NCBI GenBank assembly: GCA_002427465.1 | Contig: DIRC01000044.1 | Location: 13,164 to 33,595 of the forward strand | Length of the DNA: 20,432 nucleotides | Source: Clostridiales bacterium UBA5446 | GTDB taxonomy: Bacteria; Bacillota; Clostridia; Oscillospirales; Oscillospiraceae | Reading direction: 5' to 3' | Shown: positions 7,713 to 14,972 of the stretch, in pieces | Layout of the letters: every line of letters begins with the position of its first letter | Numbering within the stretch: position 1 is the stretch's first letter | The notes under the pieces: model-generated | The model's input: only the letters and a program-made list of their open reading frames with translations | Told to the model about the DNA's origin: nothing | The model's database searches: none | Program-made: the position numbers and the translations under genes

Positions 7713-8776
7713 GCTTCTGTCTCGCTCTCTATGAGTTCAATGAGTGCGTCCGCAAGCTCATCTTCCGGTACGCGCCCGATAATTTCCCCTTTTTTGAAAA
7801 GCAGGCCGCAGCCCTTGCCGCCGGCAATGCCGTAATCCGCCTCCCGGGCCTCTCCCGGCCCGTTGACCACGCAGCCCATGACCGCAACGGTAATGTCCCT
7901 GGAAATCCCCTGCAGGCGGCTTTCTACCCGGGCCGCCAGGGAAATCAGGTCGATCTCCGTCCGGCCGCAGGTGGGGCACGCCACAAGCCGGACGCCGCCG
8001 CCGCGCAGCTCGGCGGCCTTCAGAATGGCGATGCCCGCCCTGACTTCCTCTACCGGGTCGGCGGTGAGGGACACGCGGATCGTGTCGCCTATCCCCTCCA
8101 TCAGCAGCGCGCCTATCCCCACGGCCGACCGGATGATTCCGTTATACGCCGTTCCCGCTTCGGTGACGCCCAAATGCAGGGGATATGAAAATTCCGCCGC
8201 CGCCAGGCGGTAAGCCGCCACCGTCAGTACCGGGGAGGAAGCCTTCATCGACAGGGCGATATCGTCAAAACCGCAGTCGTTCAAAAGCCGTATGTGCCCC
8301 CGGGCCGATTCGACCATGGCCTCAGCGGTGGGCCGCCCGTATTTTTCCAGAAGTGGCTTTTCCAGGCTGCCGCCGTTGATTCCGATCCGGATTGGAATGT
8401 TATGTAAACTACACGCCTTCGCCACACGGGCCACGTTGGCCGCGCCGCCGATGTTGCCGGGATTAATCCGGATCTTATCCGCCCCCCGCTGGGCGGCCTC
8501 TACCGCCAGACGGTGGTCAAAGTGGATATCCGCCACGATGGGCAGCGGAGAGCGCTCCTTTATGACCGACAGCGCCCTGGCGGCGTCCATATCCGGCACA
8601 GCAAGGCGGACGATATCGCATCCCGCCGCCGCAAGGGCGCATATTTGGACAAGGGTCGCTTCCGTGTCCTGAGTTTTCGTGCAGCACATGGACTGCACGG
8701 AAACCGGCGCTCCGCCGCCTATGGGCAGGACGCCGGCCATTATCCGTTTCGTTTGCGTTCTAAAAAATAAACTCAT
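7709..8776 (-). CDS. ispG: 4-hydroxy-3-methylbut-2-en-1-yl diphosphate synthase (flavodoxin-type), IspG
   Basis: IspG (GcpE) is the [4Fe-4S] enzyme that converts methylerythritol cyclodiphosphate to HMBPP, the penultimate step of the MEP isoprenoid pathway. The 355-residue length is normal for the bacterial two-domain form. The N-terminal TIM-barrel region has VQSMCCTKTQDTEAT, ADIHFD and the KIRINPGNIG motif at 101-110. The C-terminal cluster domain has C267-x2-C270 (CPTCGR), C302 (MGCVVNGPGE) and E309, matching the E. coli ligands C270, C273, C305 and E312. The start ATG overlaps the rseP stop by 4 nt, and the ispG stop overlaps polC by 4 nt. It sits two genes downstream of dxr, so two MEP steps share one transcript. 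Confidence 0.97.
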   Translation of the reverse strand: MSLFFRTQTKRIMAGVLPIGGGAPVSVQSMCCTKTQDTEATLVQICALAAAGCDIVRLAVPDMDAARALSVIKERSPLPIVADIHFDHRLAVEAAQRGADKIRINPGNIGGAANVARVAKACSLHNIPIRIGINGGSLEKPLLEKYGRPTAEAMVESARGHIRLLNDCGFDDIALSMKASSPVLTVAAYRLAAAEFSYPLHLGVTEAGTAYNGIIRSAVGIGALLMEGIGDTIRVSLTADPVEEVRAGIAILKAAELRGGGVRLVACPTCGRTEIDLISLAARVESRLQGISRDITVAVMGCVVNGPGEAREADYGIAGGKGCGLLFKKGEIIGRVPEDELADALIELIESETEA

Positions 8777-9819
8777 GCCGTGATCAGCCTCACAATGTCG
8801 TTATACATGACAAAGACCATGAGCCCCAGAAGAAGCGCCATGCCCGCGGCATGAATGTAGCCCTCGTACTTGGGGTTCACCTTCCGCTTTGTGATCAGCT
8901 CTATCAGCCTGTTGACGAACAGGAAGAATATCCGGCCGCCGTCCAGAGCGGGCAGGGGCAGCAGATTCATGACCGCCAGGTTGATGGCAATAAACGCCCC
9001 GAAATATGCGATATTCTCAATCGCCATCCCAATCGTCCGGGAACTTTGGCCCACGGTGTTCATCATGCCCACGATGCCGACCGGCCCGGAAAGCTGGTTG
9101 ACACCTATCGCGCCGGCTACCAGATCGGACAGGGCCAGCCACACGTTGCGGACGAAATCCACGGCATTATACCAGGAGTATTTGAGGGTGGCTCCGACCC
9201 CGGATTCCGAAGTGCCGAAATAAAAACCGTACATCGGGGACGTCTGCCCCTCGTAGTCCCGGGGAACCAGATAAAAATCGTCGAAGGCGACCTTTTCCCC
9301 ATTCCGGATGACGGTAATGTCATACGTTCCGTCGCCGCGCTCCAAAAACTGGGTAATGTTTGAGGAAAAATAAATCCGGTAGCCGTCGATCTCATAAAAT
9401 GTATCCCCCGCCATCAGCGCGGTCTCCCCCTCGTAAGGGCAGCCGTCCATAAACCCGGTGACGGTAGGGGGCGTAAACGTTCCCCCCGCAAAAATAAGCA
9501 GGATCACAAGAAATCCGAAGATGAAATTCATGGCGGAGCCTGCCACAAGAACGACAAACCGCTTCCATGCCGCCTGCCTTGAAAAAGCCCGCGGATCGTC
9601 GGTCTCCTCGTCCTCCCCCTCCATGGCGCAGTAGCCGCCGATGGGAAGCCACCGCAGCGCATAGAGCGTCTCGCCCCGCTGCTTTTTGAATATAGCCGGC
9701 CCCATGCCGATGGAAAATTCCAGAACCTTCACACCCAGGGATTTTGCGGCGATAAAGTGTCCCAGCTCGTGCACGGCAATGAGAATGCCGAAAATCAAGA
9801 TCGCAAAAATAATATACAT
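8773..9819 (-). CDS. rseP: Site-2 intramembrane zinc metalloprotease RseP/RasP
   Basis: This 348-residue membrane protease of the S2P family cleaves transmembrane segments of anti-sigma factors and leftover signal peptides. The zinc motif HELGH is at residues 17-21 in the first helix. A GGYCAMEGEDEE stretch follows at 61-72, then a second membrane segment (about 88-112), one PDZ-like domain (about 115-190), and the C-terminal NLLPLPALDGGR motif (285-296), whose D293 is the third zinc ligand. A final membrane helix lies near 325-345. The start ATG shares one base with the dxr stop (TGATG) and the stop overlaps ispG by 4 nt. In B. subtilis the homologue RasP acts on RsiW and FtsL; which substrates apply here cannot be read from the sequence. 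Confidence 0.95.
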   Translation of the reverse strand: MYIIFAILIFGILIAVHELGHFIAAKSLGVKVLEFSIGMGPAIFKKQRGETLYALRWLPIGGYCAMEGEDEETDDPRAFSRQAAWKRFVVLVAGSAMNFIFGFLVILLIFAGGTFTPPTVTGFMDGCPYEGETALMAGDTFYEIDGYRIYFSSNITQFLERGDGTYDITVIRNGEKVAFDDFYLVPRDYEGQTSPMYGFYFGTSESGVGATLKYSWYNAVDFVRNVWLALSDLVAGAIGVNQLSGPVGIVGMMNTVGQSSRTIGMAIENIAYFGAFIAINLAVMNLLPLPALDGGRIFFLFVNRLIELITKRKVNPKYEGYIHAAGMALLLGLMVFVMYNDIVRLITA

Positions 9820-10961
9820 CAGGAATAATGCTCCTCAACAAATGTTCGCGCGGCGGAGTCGGCCTCCAGGACCTCCTCCAGCTCAGGCGCATCAATAATC
9901 TCTATGCGCTCCAGCGCCGCGGCAACACAGTCATATATCTGATTATACCCGATACGTCCGCCCAAAAACAGCGCCACGGCAGATTCGTTTGCCGCCGAGA
10001 GCACCGCCGGCGCGGTTCCGCCCCTTTCGGCACATGCCATAGCCAGGGTAAGGCATGGCAAGTTTGGATAATCCGGTTCAAAAAAGGACAGCCCGGACAG
10101 CTTTGTCAGATCAAGCCTTTCCGACGGAGACGGTCGCCGCTCTGGCCATGTCAGCGCATACTGTATCGGTAGCCCCATATCCGGCACGCCCATCTGCGCG
10201 ATGATCGTGCCGTCCGTAAGCTCCACCATGGAATGGACGACGCTTTCCGGATGGATGACGATCCTGATCTCTTCAGGCCGGCAGGCAAACAGATGCATGG
10301 CCTCAATAAACTCCAGGCCCTTGTTCATCATTGTGGCGGAGTCCACGCTGATCTTGGCGCCCATATGCCAGTTTGGATGCCGCACCGCCTGCTCCGGCCT
10401 CACGTTTTCCGTTTCCTTCCGCGCCATTCCCCGGAAGGGTCCTCCGGAGCCTGTCAGTAGAATCTGCTTCAGCTCGGCGGCCCGGCCGGAAAGGCACTGG
10501 AATATGGCGGAATGTTCCGAGTCCACCGGGATTATGTCAACCCCGTTCTCACGGGCCGACGTCATTACCAGCTCTCCCGCACAGACAAGGGTCTCCTTAT
10601 TGGCCAGGGCAATACGTTTTTTGGCGGCAATTGCCGCCAGGGTCGGCATTAGCCCCACGGAGCCGGAGACGGCCGTCACCACACAGTCCGCCTCGGCGAT
10701 GGTGGCAGCTTCGATCAGCCCCGGGAGACCGTAGCCGACGCGAATGGACGTATCCGACAGCCTCTCGCCCAGGACGCCCGCGGCCTGTGGGTCATAGGCC
10801 GCCACATACTGCGGGCGCAGCCGGCGGGCCTGAGCCTCCAGAAGATCAATATTCTTATTTGTGGTCATTGCGGCCACCGGAATGCCAAGGCCGGCGCAGA
10901 CCGCCGCGGTCTGCCTGCCGATACTGCCGGTGGCGCCGAGAATGGATACGGATTTTACCAT
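9819..10961 (-). CDS. dxr: 1-deoxy-D-xylulose-5-phosphate reductoisomerase
   Basis: Dxr converts DXP to methylerythritol 4-phosphate, the first committed step of the MEP pathway, using NADPH and a divalent metal. The 380-residue protein has the NADPH loop GATGSIGRQT at 9-18, the NKETLVCAGE segment at 121-130, the metal motif DSEH with D147 and E149, the flexible-loop sequence HPNWHMGAKISVDSATMMNK at 195-214 ending next to metal ligand E217, and HPESVVHSMVE at 237-247. The ATG at 10961 is preceded by AAAGGA and lies 10 nt after the cdsA stop. Its stop overlaps the rseP start by one base. It is flanked by cdsA and rseP exactly as in many Bacillota. Confidence 0.98.
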   Translation of the reverse strand: MVKSVSILGATGSIGRQTAAVCAGLGIPVAAMTTNKNIDLLEAQARRLRPQYVAAYDPQAAGVLGERLSDTSIRVGYGLPGLIEAATIAEADCVVTAVSGSVGLMPTLAAIAAKKRIALANKETLVCAGELVMTSARENGVDIIPVDSEHSAIFQCLSGRAAELKQILLTGSGGPFRGMARKETENVRPEQAVRHPNWHMGAKISVDSATMMNKGLEFIEAMHLFACRPEEIRIVIHPESVVHSMVELTDGTIIAQMGVPDMGLPIQYALTWPERRPSPSERLDLTKLSGLSFFEPDYPNLPCLTLAMACAERGGTAPAVLSAANESAVALFLGGRIGYNQIYDCVAAALERIEIIDAPELEEVLEADSAARTFVEEHYS

Positions 10962-10971
10962 GTGATTTCCT

Positions 10972-11793
10972 TTATTTCACTATAGCCGGCACCCACAGTA
11001 CCAAAAGCTCGATTGCCGGGGCCACGAAAACCATACTGTCAAAGCGGTCAAGCATACCGCCATGTCCGGGAATAAGATTTCCGTAATCCTTAATCCCGCA
11101 TTCGCGCTTAATCGCGGAAAAGCTCAGATCCCCGATCTGGCAGACAAGGCTGCCGAAAAAGCCATACACGGCCATAACGGGAAAATCTACCGAAAAGCCC
11201 GCCGAACGAAGGATGACTCCGTACAGGAGCATCATGCCGATGGCGCAGGCAAATCCGCCCGCGCTGCCCTCTATGGTCTTGTGAGGCGAAAGCCGGGGGG
11301 CAAGCTTATGCCTGCCCAGGCTCATCCCGACAAAGTATGCCCCGGAGTCGCTGGAGAATGCGGCGACAAAGGGCAGCAGCACATAGACGGCGCCCAATCC
11401 CTCATGGCCGAGCCGCACCAGCGCGGCGAGCAGGCCGGGGATCACGGCCCCCGCCATAAGCCCCAGGGCGACAACCGTGTAATCCAGGGGCTTCTCGTCC
11501 CTGAACGAGGCAATCAGCTCGCAGAACAGCAGCAGAACAAGCAGAAACACCGCCAACAGCAACAGCGGCCTGCCGGCTCCCAGCCCCTCCCCCGCCGGGA
11601 TCACGGCGGCGGAGACCGCGGCATACAACCGGATTCTGAGCCCGGTGTCAGGAGCGGCGGCCCGCAGCAGCTCCCATGCCGCACCGGCGGCTATCGCCCC
11701 CACCAGGATGCCGAACACCCAGAGAGGCGCGAAAAAAATGACTGCCAGCAGCAGCGGTATGCCTGCCGCCGCAACAATTATCCGCGTTTTCAT
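10972..11793 (-). CDS. cdsA: Phosphatidate cytidylyltransferase (CDP-diacylglycerol synthase)
   Basis: CdsA makes CDP-diacylglycerol from CTP and phosphatidic acid, the branch point of phospholipid synthesis in the membrane. The 273-residue protein has about seven or eight hydrophobic helices. The family signature lies at residues 226-252, SAIKRECGIKDYGNLIPGHG followed by GMLDRFD, containing the catalytic K-D and D-R-x-D residues. An upstream SSDSGAYFVGMSLGRHKLAP segment at 147-166 is also typical. The start is ATG 11793, which shares one base with the uppS stop (TGATG) and has a GGAGA site upstream. The frame stays open farther upstream into uppS, but that would add a non-membrane extension unlike the family. 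Confidence 0.95.
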   Translation of the reverse strand: MKTRIIVAAAGIPLLLAVIFFAPLWVFGILVGAIAAGAAWELLRAAAPDTGLRIRLYAAVSAAVIPAGEGLGAGRPLLLLAVFLLVLLLFCELIASFRDEKPLDYTVVALGLMAGAVIPGLLAALVRLGHEGLGAVYVLLPFVAAFSSDSGAYFVGMSLGRHKLAPRLSPHKTIEGSAGGFACAIGMMLLYGVILRSAGFSVDFPVMAVYGFFGSLVCQIGDLSFSAIKRECGIKDYGNLIPGHGGMLDRFDSMVFVAPAIELLVLWVPAIVK

Positions 11794-12545
11794 CAGCCGT
11801 TCTCCACCTTTATCGCCCCAAATCTTCTTTCTCTTCTTTGATATTCCGCCACAGCCGCGTCTATGTCTGCCGGGGTAAAATCCGGCCATAGAACATCGGT
11901 AAAGATCAGCTCCGAATAGGCCGATTCCCACATGAGGAAGTTGGACAGGCGCAGTTCCCCGCCCGGCCGGATCACAATATCCGGATCCGGAATCCCGGCC
12001 GAATACATATATCCGGTAAAAGCTTCTTCCGTCAGCGCCGGCGCCCGGCCCGCCTTATAATCCTCCGCATAGCGCATCGCGGCGCGGACAATTTCGTCCC
12101 GTCCGCCGTAATTGATGCAGACGTTGGCCTGAAAACCGTCGTACCGCCGGGAGATGTCCGCGGTTTCCCTGATCAGCAATTGCAGATCCCCCGGCAGGAT
12201 GCTGGCGTCGCCGAACACCTTGAGCCGGATATGATCCTTTTCCATTTTGCCCACGGCCTCCCGGAGATACTTCGCCAAAAGACCCATGATGGCGTCGATT
12301 TCTTCCTTGGGCCGCTTCCAGTTTTCCGTTGAAAAGGCATATACCGTCAGGTATTCGACCCCGATATCCCGGCAATACGTGGCAATCCTGCGGAATGTTT
12401 CCGCCCCGGCTGCGTGCCCTACCGTTCGCGGAAGCCCCCTCGCCTTGGCCCAGCGCCCGTTACCGTCCAGGATAACGGCAATGTGGCGGGGGAAAGCCGC
12501 ATTGACGCCTTCCTCCGCCTCTTTCTTGTTTTTAAAAATGCCCAT
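11793..12545 (-). CDS. uppS: Isoprenyl transferase (undecaprenyl diphosphate synthase, UppS)
   Basis: UppS condenses farnesyl diphosphate with eight isopentenyl diphosphates to give the C55 carrier lipid used for peptidoglycan and teichoic acid export. The 250-residue protein has ILDGNGRWAKARGLPRTVGH at 25-44 with catalytic D27, YAFSTENWKRP, NYGGRDEI, and the C-terminal block beginning IRPGGELRLSNF and ending FTDVLWPDF. The usual RTGGE is RPGGE here, a substitution I believe also occurs in other clostridial enzymes. The start is ATG 12545 after an AAGGGA site. It sits between frr and cdsA; with dxr and ispG on the same transcript, supply and use of isoprenoid precursors are linked. Confidence 0.97.
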   Translation of the reverse strand: MGIFKNKKEAEEGVNAAFPRHIAVILDGNGRWAKARGLPRTVGHAAGAETFRRIATYCRDIGVEYLTVYAFSTENWKRPKEEIDAIMGLLAKYLREAVGKMEKDHIRLKVFGDASILPGDLQLLIRETADISRRYDGFQANVCINYGGRDEIVRAAMRYAEDYKAGRAPALTEEAFTGYMYSAGIPDPDIVIRPGGELRLSNFLMWESAYSELIFTDVLWPDFTPADIDAAVAEYQRRERRFGAIKVENG

Positions 12546-12597
12546 TAAATCCCTTTCCGTATTCGCGGGACCGATATCTGAAGCGCGCTTTGTCCAT

Positions 12598-12633
12598 GGC
12601 GCGCGGCGCGGTCATCGCCCGGTCAAGCGCGCC
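12598..12633 (-). repeat. GC-rich stem-loop in the frr-uppS gap
   Basis: GGCGCGC at 12598-12604 is the exact reverse complement of 12627-12633. The 22-nt loop can itself form a 4-bp inner stem (12605-12608 with 12615-12618). No T-tract follows on either strand, so I do not call it a terminator. It lies in the 94-nt frr-uppS gap, the longest gap inside the operon, and could be an mRNA processing or stability element. Confidence 0.4.
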
Positions 12634-12639
12634 GGCTGC

Positions 12640-13194
12640 TCAGATTTCAAAAAGCTCTTTTTCTTTTTTGTCCGCGATTCTGTCGATTTCCTTAGTATAA
12701 TCGTCAGTCAGCTTCTGCATGTCCTTTTCGATGGTCTTGAAATCATCTTCGGTAATTTCGGACTTCTTTTTCATCGCCTTGTATTTATCCATTGCATCCC
12801 GGCGTATGTTGCGCACGGCGACCTTGGCGTCTTCCGCGTATCGCCTTACCTGCTTGGCAAGCTCCTTGCGGCGCTCCTCGGTAAGCTGAGGAAATACGAG
12901 CCTGATAACCCGCCCGTCATTCTGGGGGTTTATTCCCAGGTCGGAGGCGAGTATCGCCCTTTCGACGGTCTTAAGCGTGGATGCGTCCCAGGGCTGGACA
13001 ACCAGACTCCGGGCGTCCGGGGAAGAGACGGAAGCGATCTGCTGGATCGGCGTAGGCGACCCGTAGTAGTCGACACGAATTTGATCGAGCACGGCGGGAT
13101 TTGCCCTGCCCGCCCGCACCGAGTCGAAATTCGCCGAGAGCAGCTCCGTGGTCTTTTTCATTTTCTGTTCGAATTCTTCATAATCGCTGGCCAT
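12640..13194 (-). CDS. frr: Ribosome recycling factor
   Basis: RRF splits post-termination ribosomes together with EF-G. The 184-residue length matches the family (about 185 aa). The N-terminal helix segment (FDSVRAGRANPAVLDQIRVD), the Y-YGSPTPIQQIASVSSPDAR domain II entry, RAILASDLGINPQNDG, and the R-L-FPQLTEERRKELAKQVR helix are all canonical, followed by the long charged C-terminal helices of the L-shaped tRNA mimic. The ATG at 13194 follows a strong AGGAGG site and lies 16 nt after the pyrH stop. The pyrH-frr-uppS-cdsA order is the standard one; rpsB and tsf, which often precede pyrH, are not upstream here. Confidence 0.98.
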   Translation of the reverse strand: MASDYEEFEQKMKKTTELLSANFDSVRAGRANPAVLDQIRVDYYGSPTPIQQIASVSSPDARSLVVQPWDASTLKTVERAILASDLGINPQNDGRVIRLVFPQLTEERRKELAKQVRRYAEDAKVAVRNIRRDAMDKYKAMKKKSEITEDDFKTIEKDMQKLTDDYTKEIDRIADKKEKELFEI

Positions 13195-13210
13195 ATATTT
13201 TCTCCTCCTG

Positions 13211-13927
13211 TTATTTCCTTACCGTGGTACCGATCTTTTCCCCCATCGCGGCGCGCACGATGTTATCGGGGTCCTTGAGGGCAAACACGATAACGGGGAT
13301 ATTATTGTCCATCGAAAGGGAGGTCGCCGTTGAGTCCATAACGGAAAGATGCCTCGACAGAACCTCGTCATACGATATCGCGTCAAATTTCACGGCGAGG
13401 GGATCCCGCTTGGGATCGGCGCTGTATACGCCGTCGATATTCTTCGCCAGCAGGATGGCGTCCGCCTCGATCTCCGCCGCCCGCAGAACCGCCGCGGTGT
13501 CCGTTGAAAAATACGGGCTGCCGGTTCCGCAGCCGAAAAGCACGACCCGGCCCTTGTTCAGATGGCTCATGGCCTTGAGCCTGATATAAGGCTCCGCCAT
13601 TTCCTTCATTTCTATGGCCGTCTGAACCCGGACGTCTATTCCCTTTTGTTCCATCAGGTCCGCCAGGGCCAGGCAATTCATCGCCGTCGCCAACATGCCC
13701 ATGTGATCCGCGCGGGTTCTTTCCATCCGGCCGCCGCCGTCCTTGACGCCGCGCCAAAAGTTGCCGCCGCCTACCACGATTCCCACCTGGATGCCCATAT
13801 CCACACATTTTTTCACGGCATCGCAGACCTTATCCATAACGGCGAAATCCAGTCCGGTTTTCCTGTCCCCCGCCAACGCCTCGCCGCTTATCTTCAGTAA
13901 AACGCGTTTATACGCCGGATCTCCCAT
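13211..13927 (-). CDS. pyrH: UMP kinase
   Basis: PyrH phosphorylates UMP to UDP, an allosterically controlled step of pyrimidine nucleotide synthesis. The 238-residue protein belongs to the amino-acid-kinase fold family: KISGEALAG at 12-20, the GGGNFWRG UMP-binding loop at 53-60, RADHMGMLATAMN around 72-84, GTGSPYFSTDTAA, and the KNIDGVYSADPK ATP-site motif. I chose ATG 13927 because GGAG lies 8 nt upstream; the in-frame GTG at 13936 overlaps that site and cannot use it. It is the first gene of the minus-strand operon. Its leader contains a perfect 16-bp dyad, and the 5' region is shared with the divergent spoIIGA promoter. Confidence 0.97.
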   Translation of the reverse strand: MGDPAYKRVLLKISGEALAGDRKTGLDFAVMDKVCDAVKKCVDMGIQVGIVVGGGNFWRGVKDGGGRMERTRADHMGMLATAMNCLALADLMEQKGIDVRVQTAIEMKEMAEPYIRLKAMSHLNKGRVVLFGCGTGSPYFSTDTAAVLRAAEIEADAILLAKNIDGVYSADPKRDPLAVKFDAISYDEVLSRHLSVMDSTATSLSMDNNIPVIVFALKDPDNIVRAAMGEKIGTTVRK

Positions 13928-13943
13928 GGCATTCACTCCTAAA

Positions 13944-13959
13944 TTAGATTGTAATCTAA
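13944..13959. repeat. Perfect 16-bp inverted repeat in the pyrH leader
   Basis: TTAGATT-GT-AATCTAA is a perfect dyad with a 2-nt centre. It lies 16 nt upstream of the pyrH ATG, just before the GGAG site and downstream of the candidate promoter. Two nucleotides are too few for a normal RNA loop, so a DNA-binding operator is more likely than a hairpin. I do not recognise the binding protein. Confidence 0.5.
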
Positions 13960-13979
13960 AACATCTTAATATAAAACCA

Positions 13980-14006
13980 ATTATAAAAAAAGTGGATAAA
14001 TGTAAA
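13980..14006 (-). promoter_or_regulatory. Candidate promoter of the pyrH operon
   Basis: On the minus strand TATAAT (13980-13985) lies 15 nt downstream of TTTACA (14001-14006, five of six consensus bases). The spacer is shorter than ideal. The region is very AT-rich, and an alternative -10 (TATATT, 13968-13973) exists, so the exact start is uncertain. Confidence 0.4.
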
Positions 14007-14067
14007 ATTTTTGACTGGCGTGCATTCTGCGCCGCAAAAGCAAATCTTGGCTCATTTTAACATATCT

Positions 14068-14074
14068 TTCGACA
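14068..14074. promoter_or_regulatory. Spo0A binding site (0A box)
   Basis: TTCGACA is the exact reverse complement of the Spo0A box TGTCGAA. It lies 8 bp upstream of the -35 hexamer of the spoIIGA promoter, about -54 to -48 from the predicted start, close to where Spo0A~P binds at the B. subtilis spoIIG promoter. A weaker five-of-seven match (14082-14088) overlaps the -35 itself. Confidence 0.65.
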
Positions 14075-14082
14075 GTATGCAA

Positions 14083-14115
14083 TTGACAATATCCGCAGGG
14101 GACCAGCTATATAAT
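14083..14115 (+). promoter_or_regulatory. spoIIG-type promoter with long spacer
   Basis: A perfect TTGACA (14083-14088) and a perfect TATAAT (14110-14115) are separated by 21 nt instead of 17. The B. subtilis spoIIG promoter is a sigma-A promoter with an over-long spacer (about 22 bp) that needs Spo0A~P. Counting 7 nt from the -10 puts the start at 14122, the A of the spoIIGA ATG, so the mRNA may be leaderless. An overlapping TATATA (14108-14113) with a 19-nt spacer is an alternative. Confidence 0.65.
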
Positions 14116-14121
14116 CTGTCC

Positions 14122-14958
14122 ATGGAGACGGTATATGTTGACAGCCTCTTTGCGCTCAATATGATAATCGATTATTTTCTGCTGCTTTGCTCCGCAAAGG
14201 TTTGCGGCGTTCCGCTCCGAAGGGGCCGCTATGTCCTTGCCGCCGCCCTGGGCGCCGCATGGGCTGTCCTGACCGTGCTGCCGGGCCCCGCCTATTTTTC
14301 CTCCGGCCCGATGAAGCTGGCCCTGGCGGGATTTATGGCGGTGATCGCCTTTGGCGGAGAGCGGAAGCTCCTGCGCTGCTTTGTGGTTTTTCTCGCAGTT
14401 TCCGCCGCTTTTGGGGGCGCAGTCTGGGCCGCGTCCATGCTGGCGGGAAACCCCTTTCCCGGCAGGCTCTATATTCCGGTATCCCTGCGGGTTTTGGTAC
14501 TCTCCTTCGCGCTGTGCTACTGCGCCGTGTCCCTGGTATTCCGGCGCGCGGCAAAAAAAGCCGAACAGGAGCTTGTGGGGATGACGGTAGGTATGCAGGG
14601 CCGCACCACGGCCTTCACCGCCCTCAGAGACACCGGCAACAGCCTTTTTGACCCCATAAGCGGCTGCGCCGTCGCCGTCGCGGAGGCCTCGGCCCTCATC
14701 CCGATTTTCCCCCCGGAGGCGGCGGAAGCGCTGCTGTCCCCGGATCCCTCCAAAGCCGTCGAGTCGCTTTCCGCCCTGCCCGGATACGAAAGCCGGTTCC
14801 GGCTGATTCCCTATTCCGCAGTAGGCACCTCATATGGCCTGCTGGCGGCGTTCCGCCCGGATTTTGTGGAGATCGGCGGCGCGGAACAAAAGGGCCTTCT
14901 GATTGCCCTGACCCCTTCCCATCTTTCCGAAGGCGGAGAGTACTCCGCAATTATCTGA
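14122..14958 (+). CDS. spoIIGA: Sigma-E processing peptidase SpoIIGA
   Basis: SpoIIGA is a membrane-bound aspartic protease that cleaves the pro-sequence from pro-sigma-E in the mother cell after a signal from the forespore. The 278-residue protein has an N-terminal region with about five hydrophobic helices (residues 1-140, beginning METVYVDSLFALNMIIDYFL) and a soluble C-terminal domain with the catalytic ALRDTGNSLFDP motif (D170-T-G) and a later YSAVGTSYGLLAAFRPD stretch. B. subtilis SpoIIGA is 309 aa. I chose ATG 14122 because homologues begin with a similar VYVD-LF-N segment. No Shine-Dalgarno site precedes it, which fits the predicted leaderless start; upstream in-frame codons (14011 TTG, 14077 ATG) would lie before or inside the promoter. 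The substrate gene sigE follows 14 nt after the stop. Confidence 0.93.
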   Translation: METVYVDSLFALNMIIDYFLLLCSAKVCGVPLRRGRYVLAAALGAAWAVLTVLPGPAYFSSGPMKLALAGFMAVIAFGGERKLLRCFVVFLAVSAAFGGAVWAASMLAGNPFPGRLYIPVSLRVLVLSFALCYCAVSLVFRRAAKKAEQELVGMTVGMQGRTTAFTALRDTGNSLFDPISGCAVAVAEASALIPIFPPEAAEALLSPDPSKAVESLSALPGYESRFRLIPYSAVGTSYGLLAAFRPDFVEIGGAEQKGLLIALTPSHLSEGGEYSAII

Positions 14959-14972
14959 TCGGAGGTATCGCC

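Noticed and set aside
11794..11931. Extended cdsA start inside uppS
   Set aside because: It would add 46 non-conserved residues; ATG 11793 has a GGAGA site and the standard stop/start overlap.
12605..12626. TTGACC in the frr-uppS loop as an internal promoter
   Set aside because: No -10 hexamer at a usable distance on the minus strand.
13928..13936. GTG start for pyrH three codons upstream
   Set aside because: The GTG overlaps the only GGAG site, which fits ATG 13927 instead.
14011..14121. Upstream start codons for spoIIGA (TTG 14011, ATG 14077)
   Set aside because: The extra residues do not resemble the family N-terminus, and the promoter hexamers lie at or downstream of these codons.
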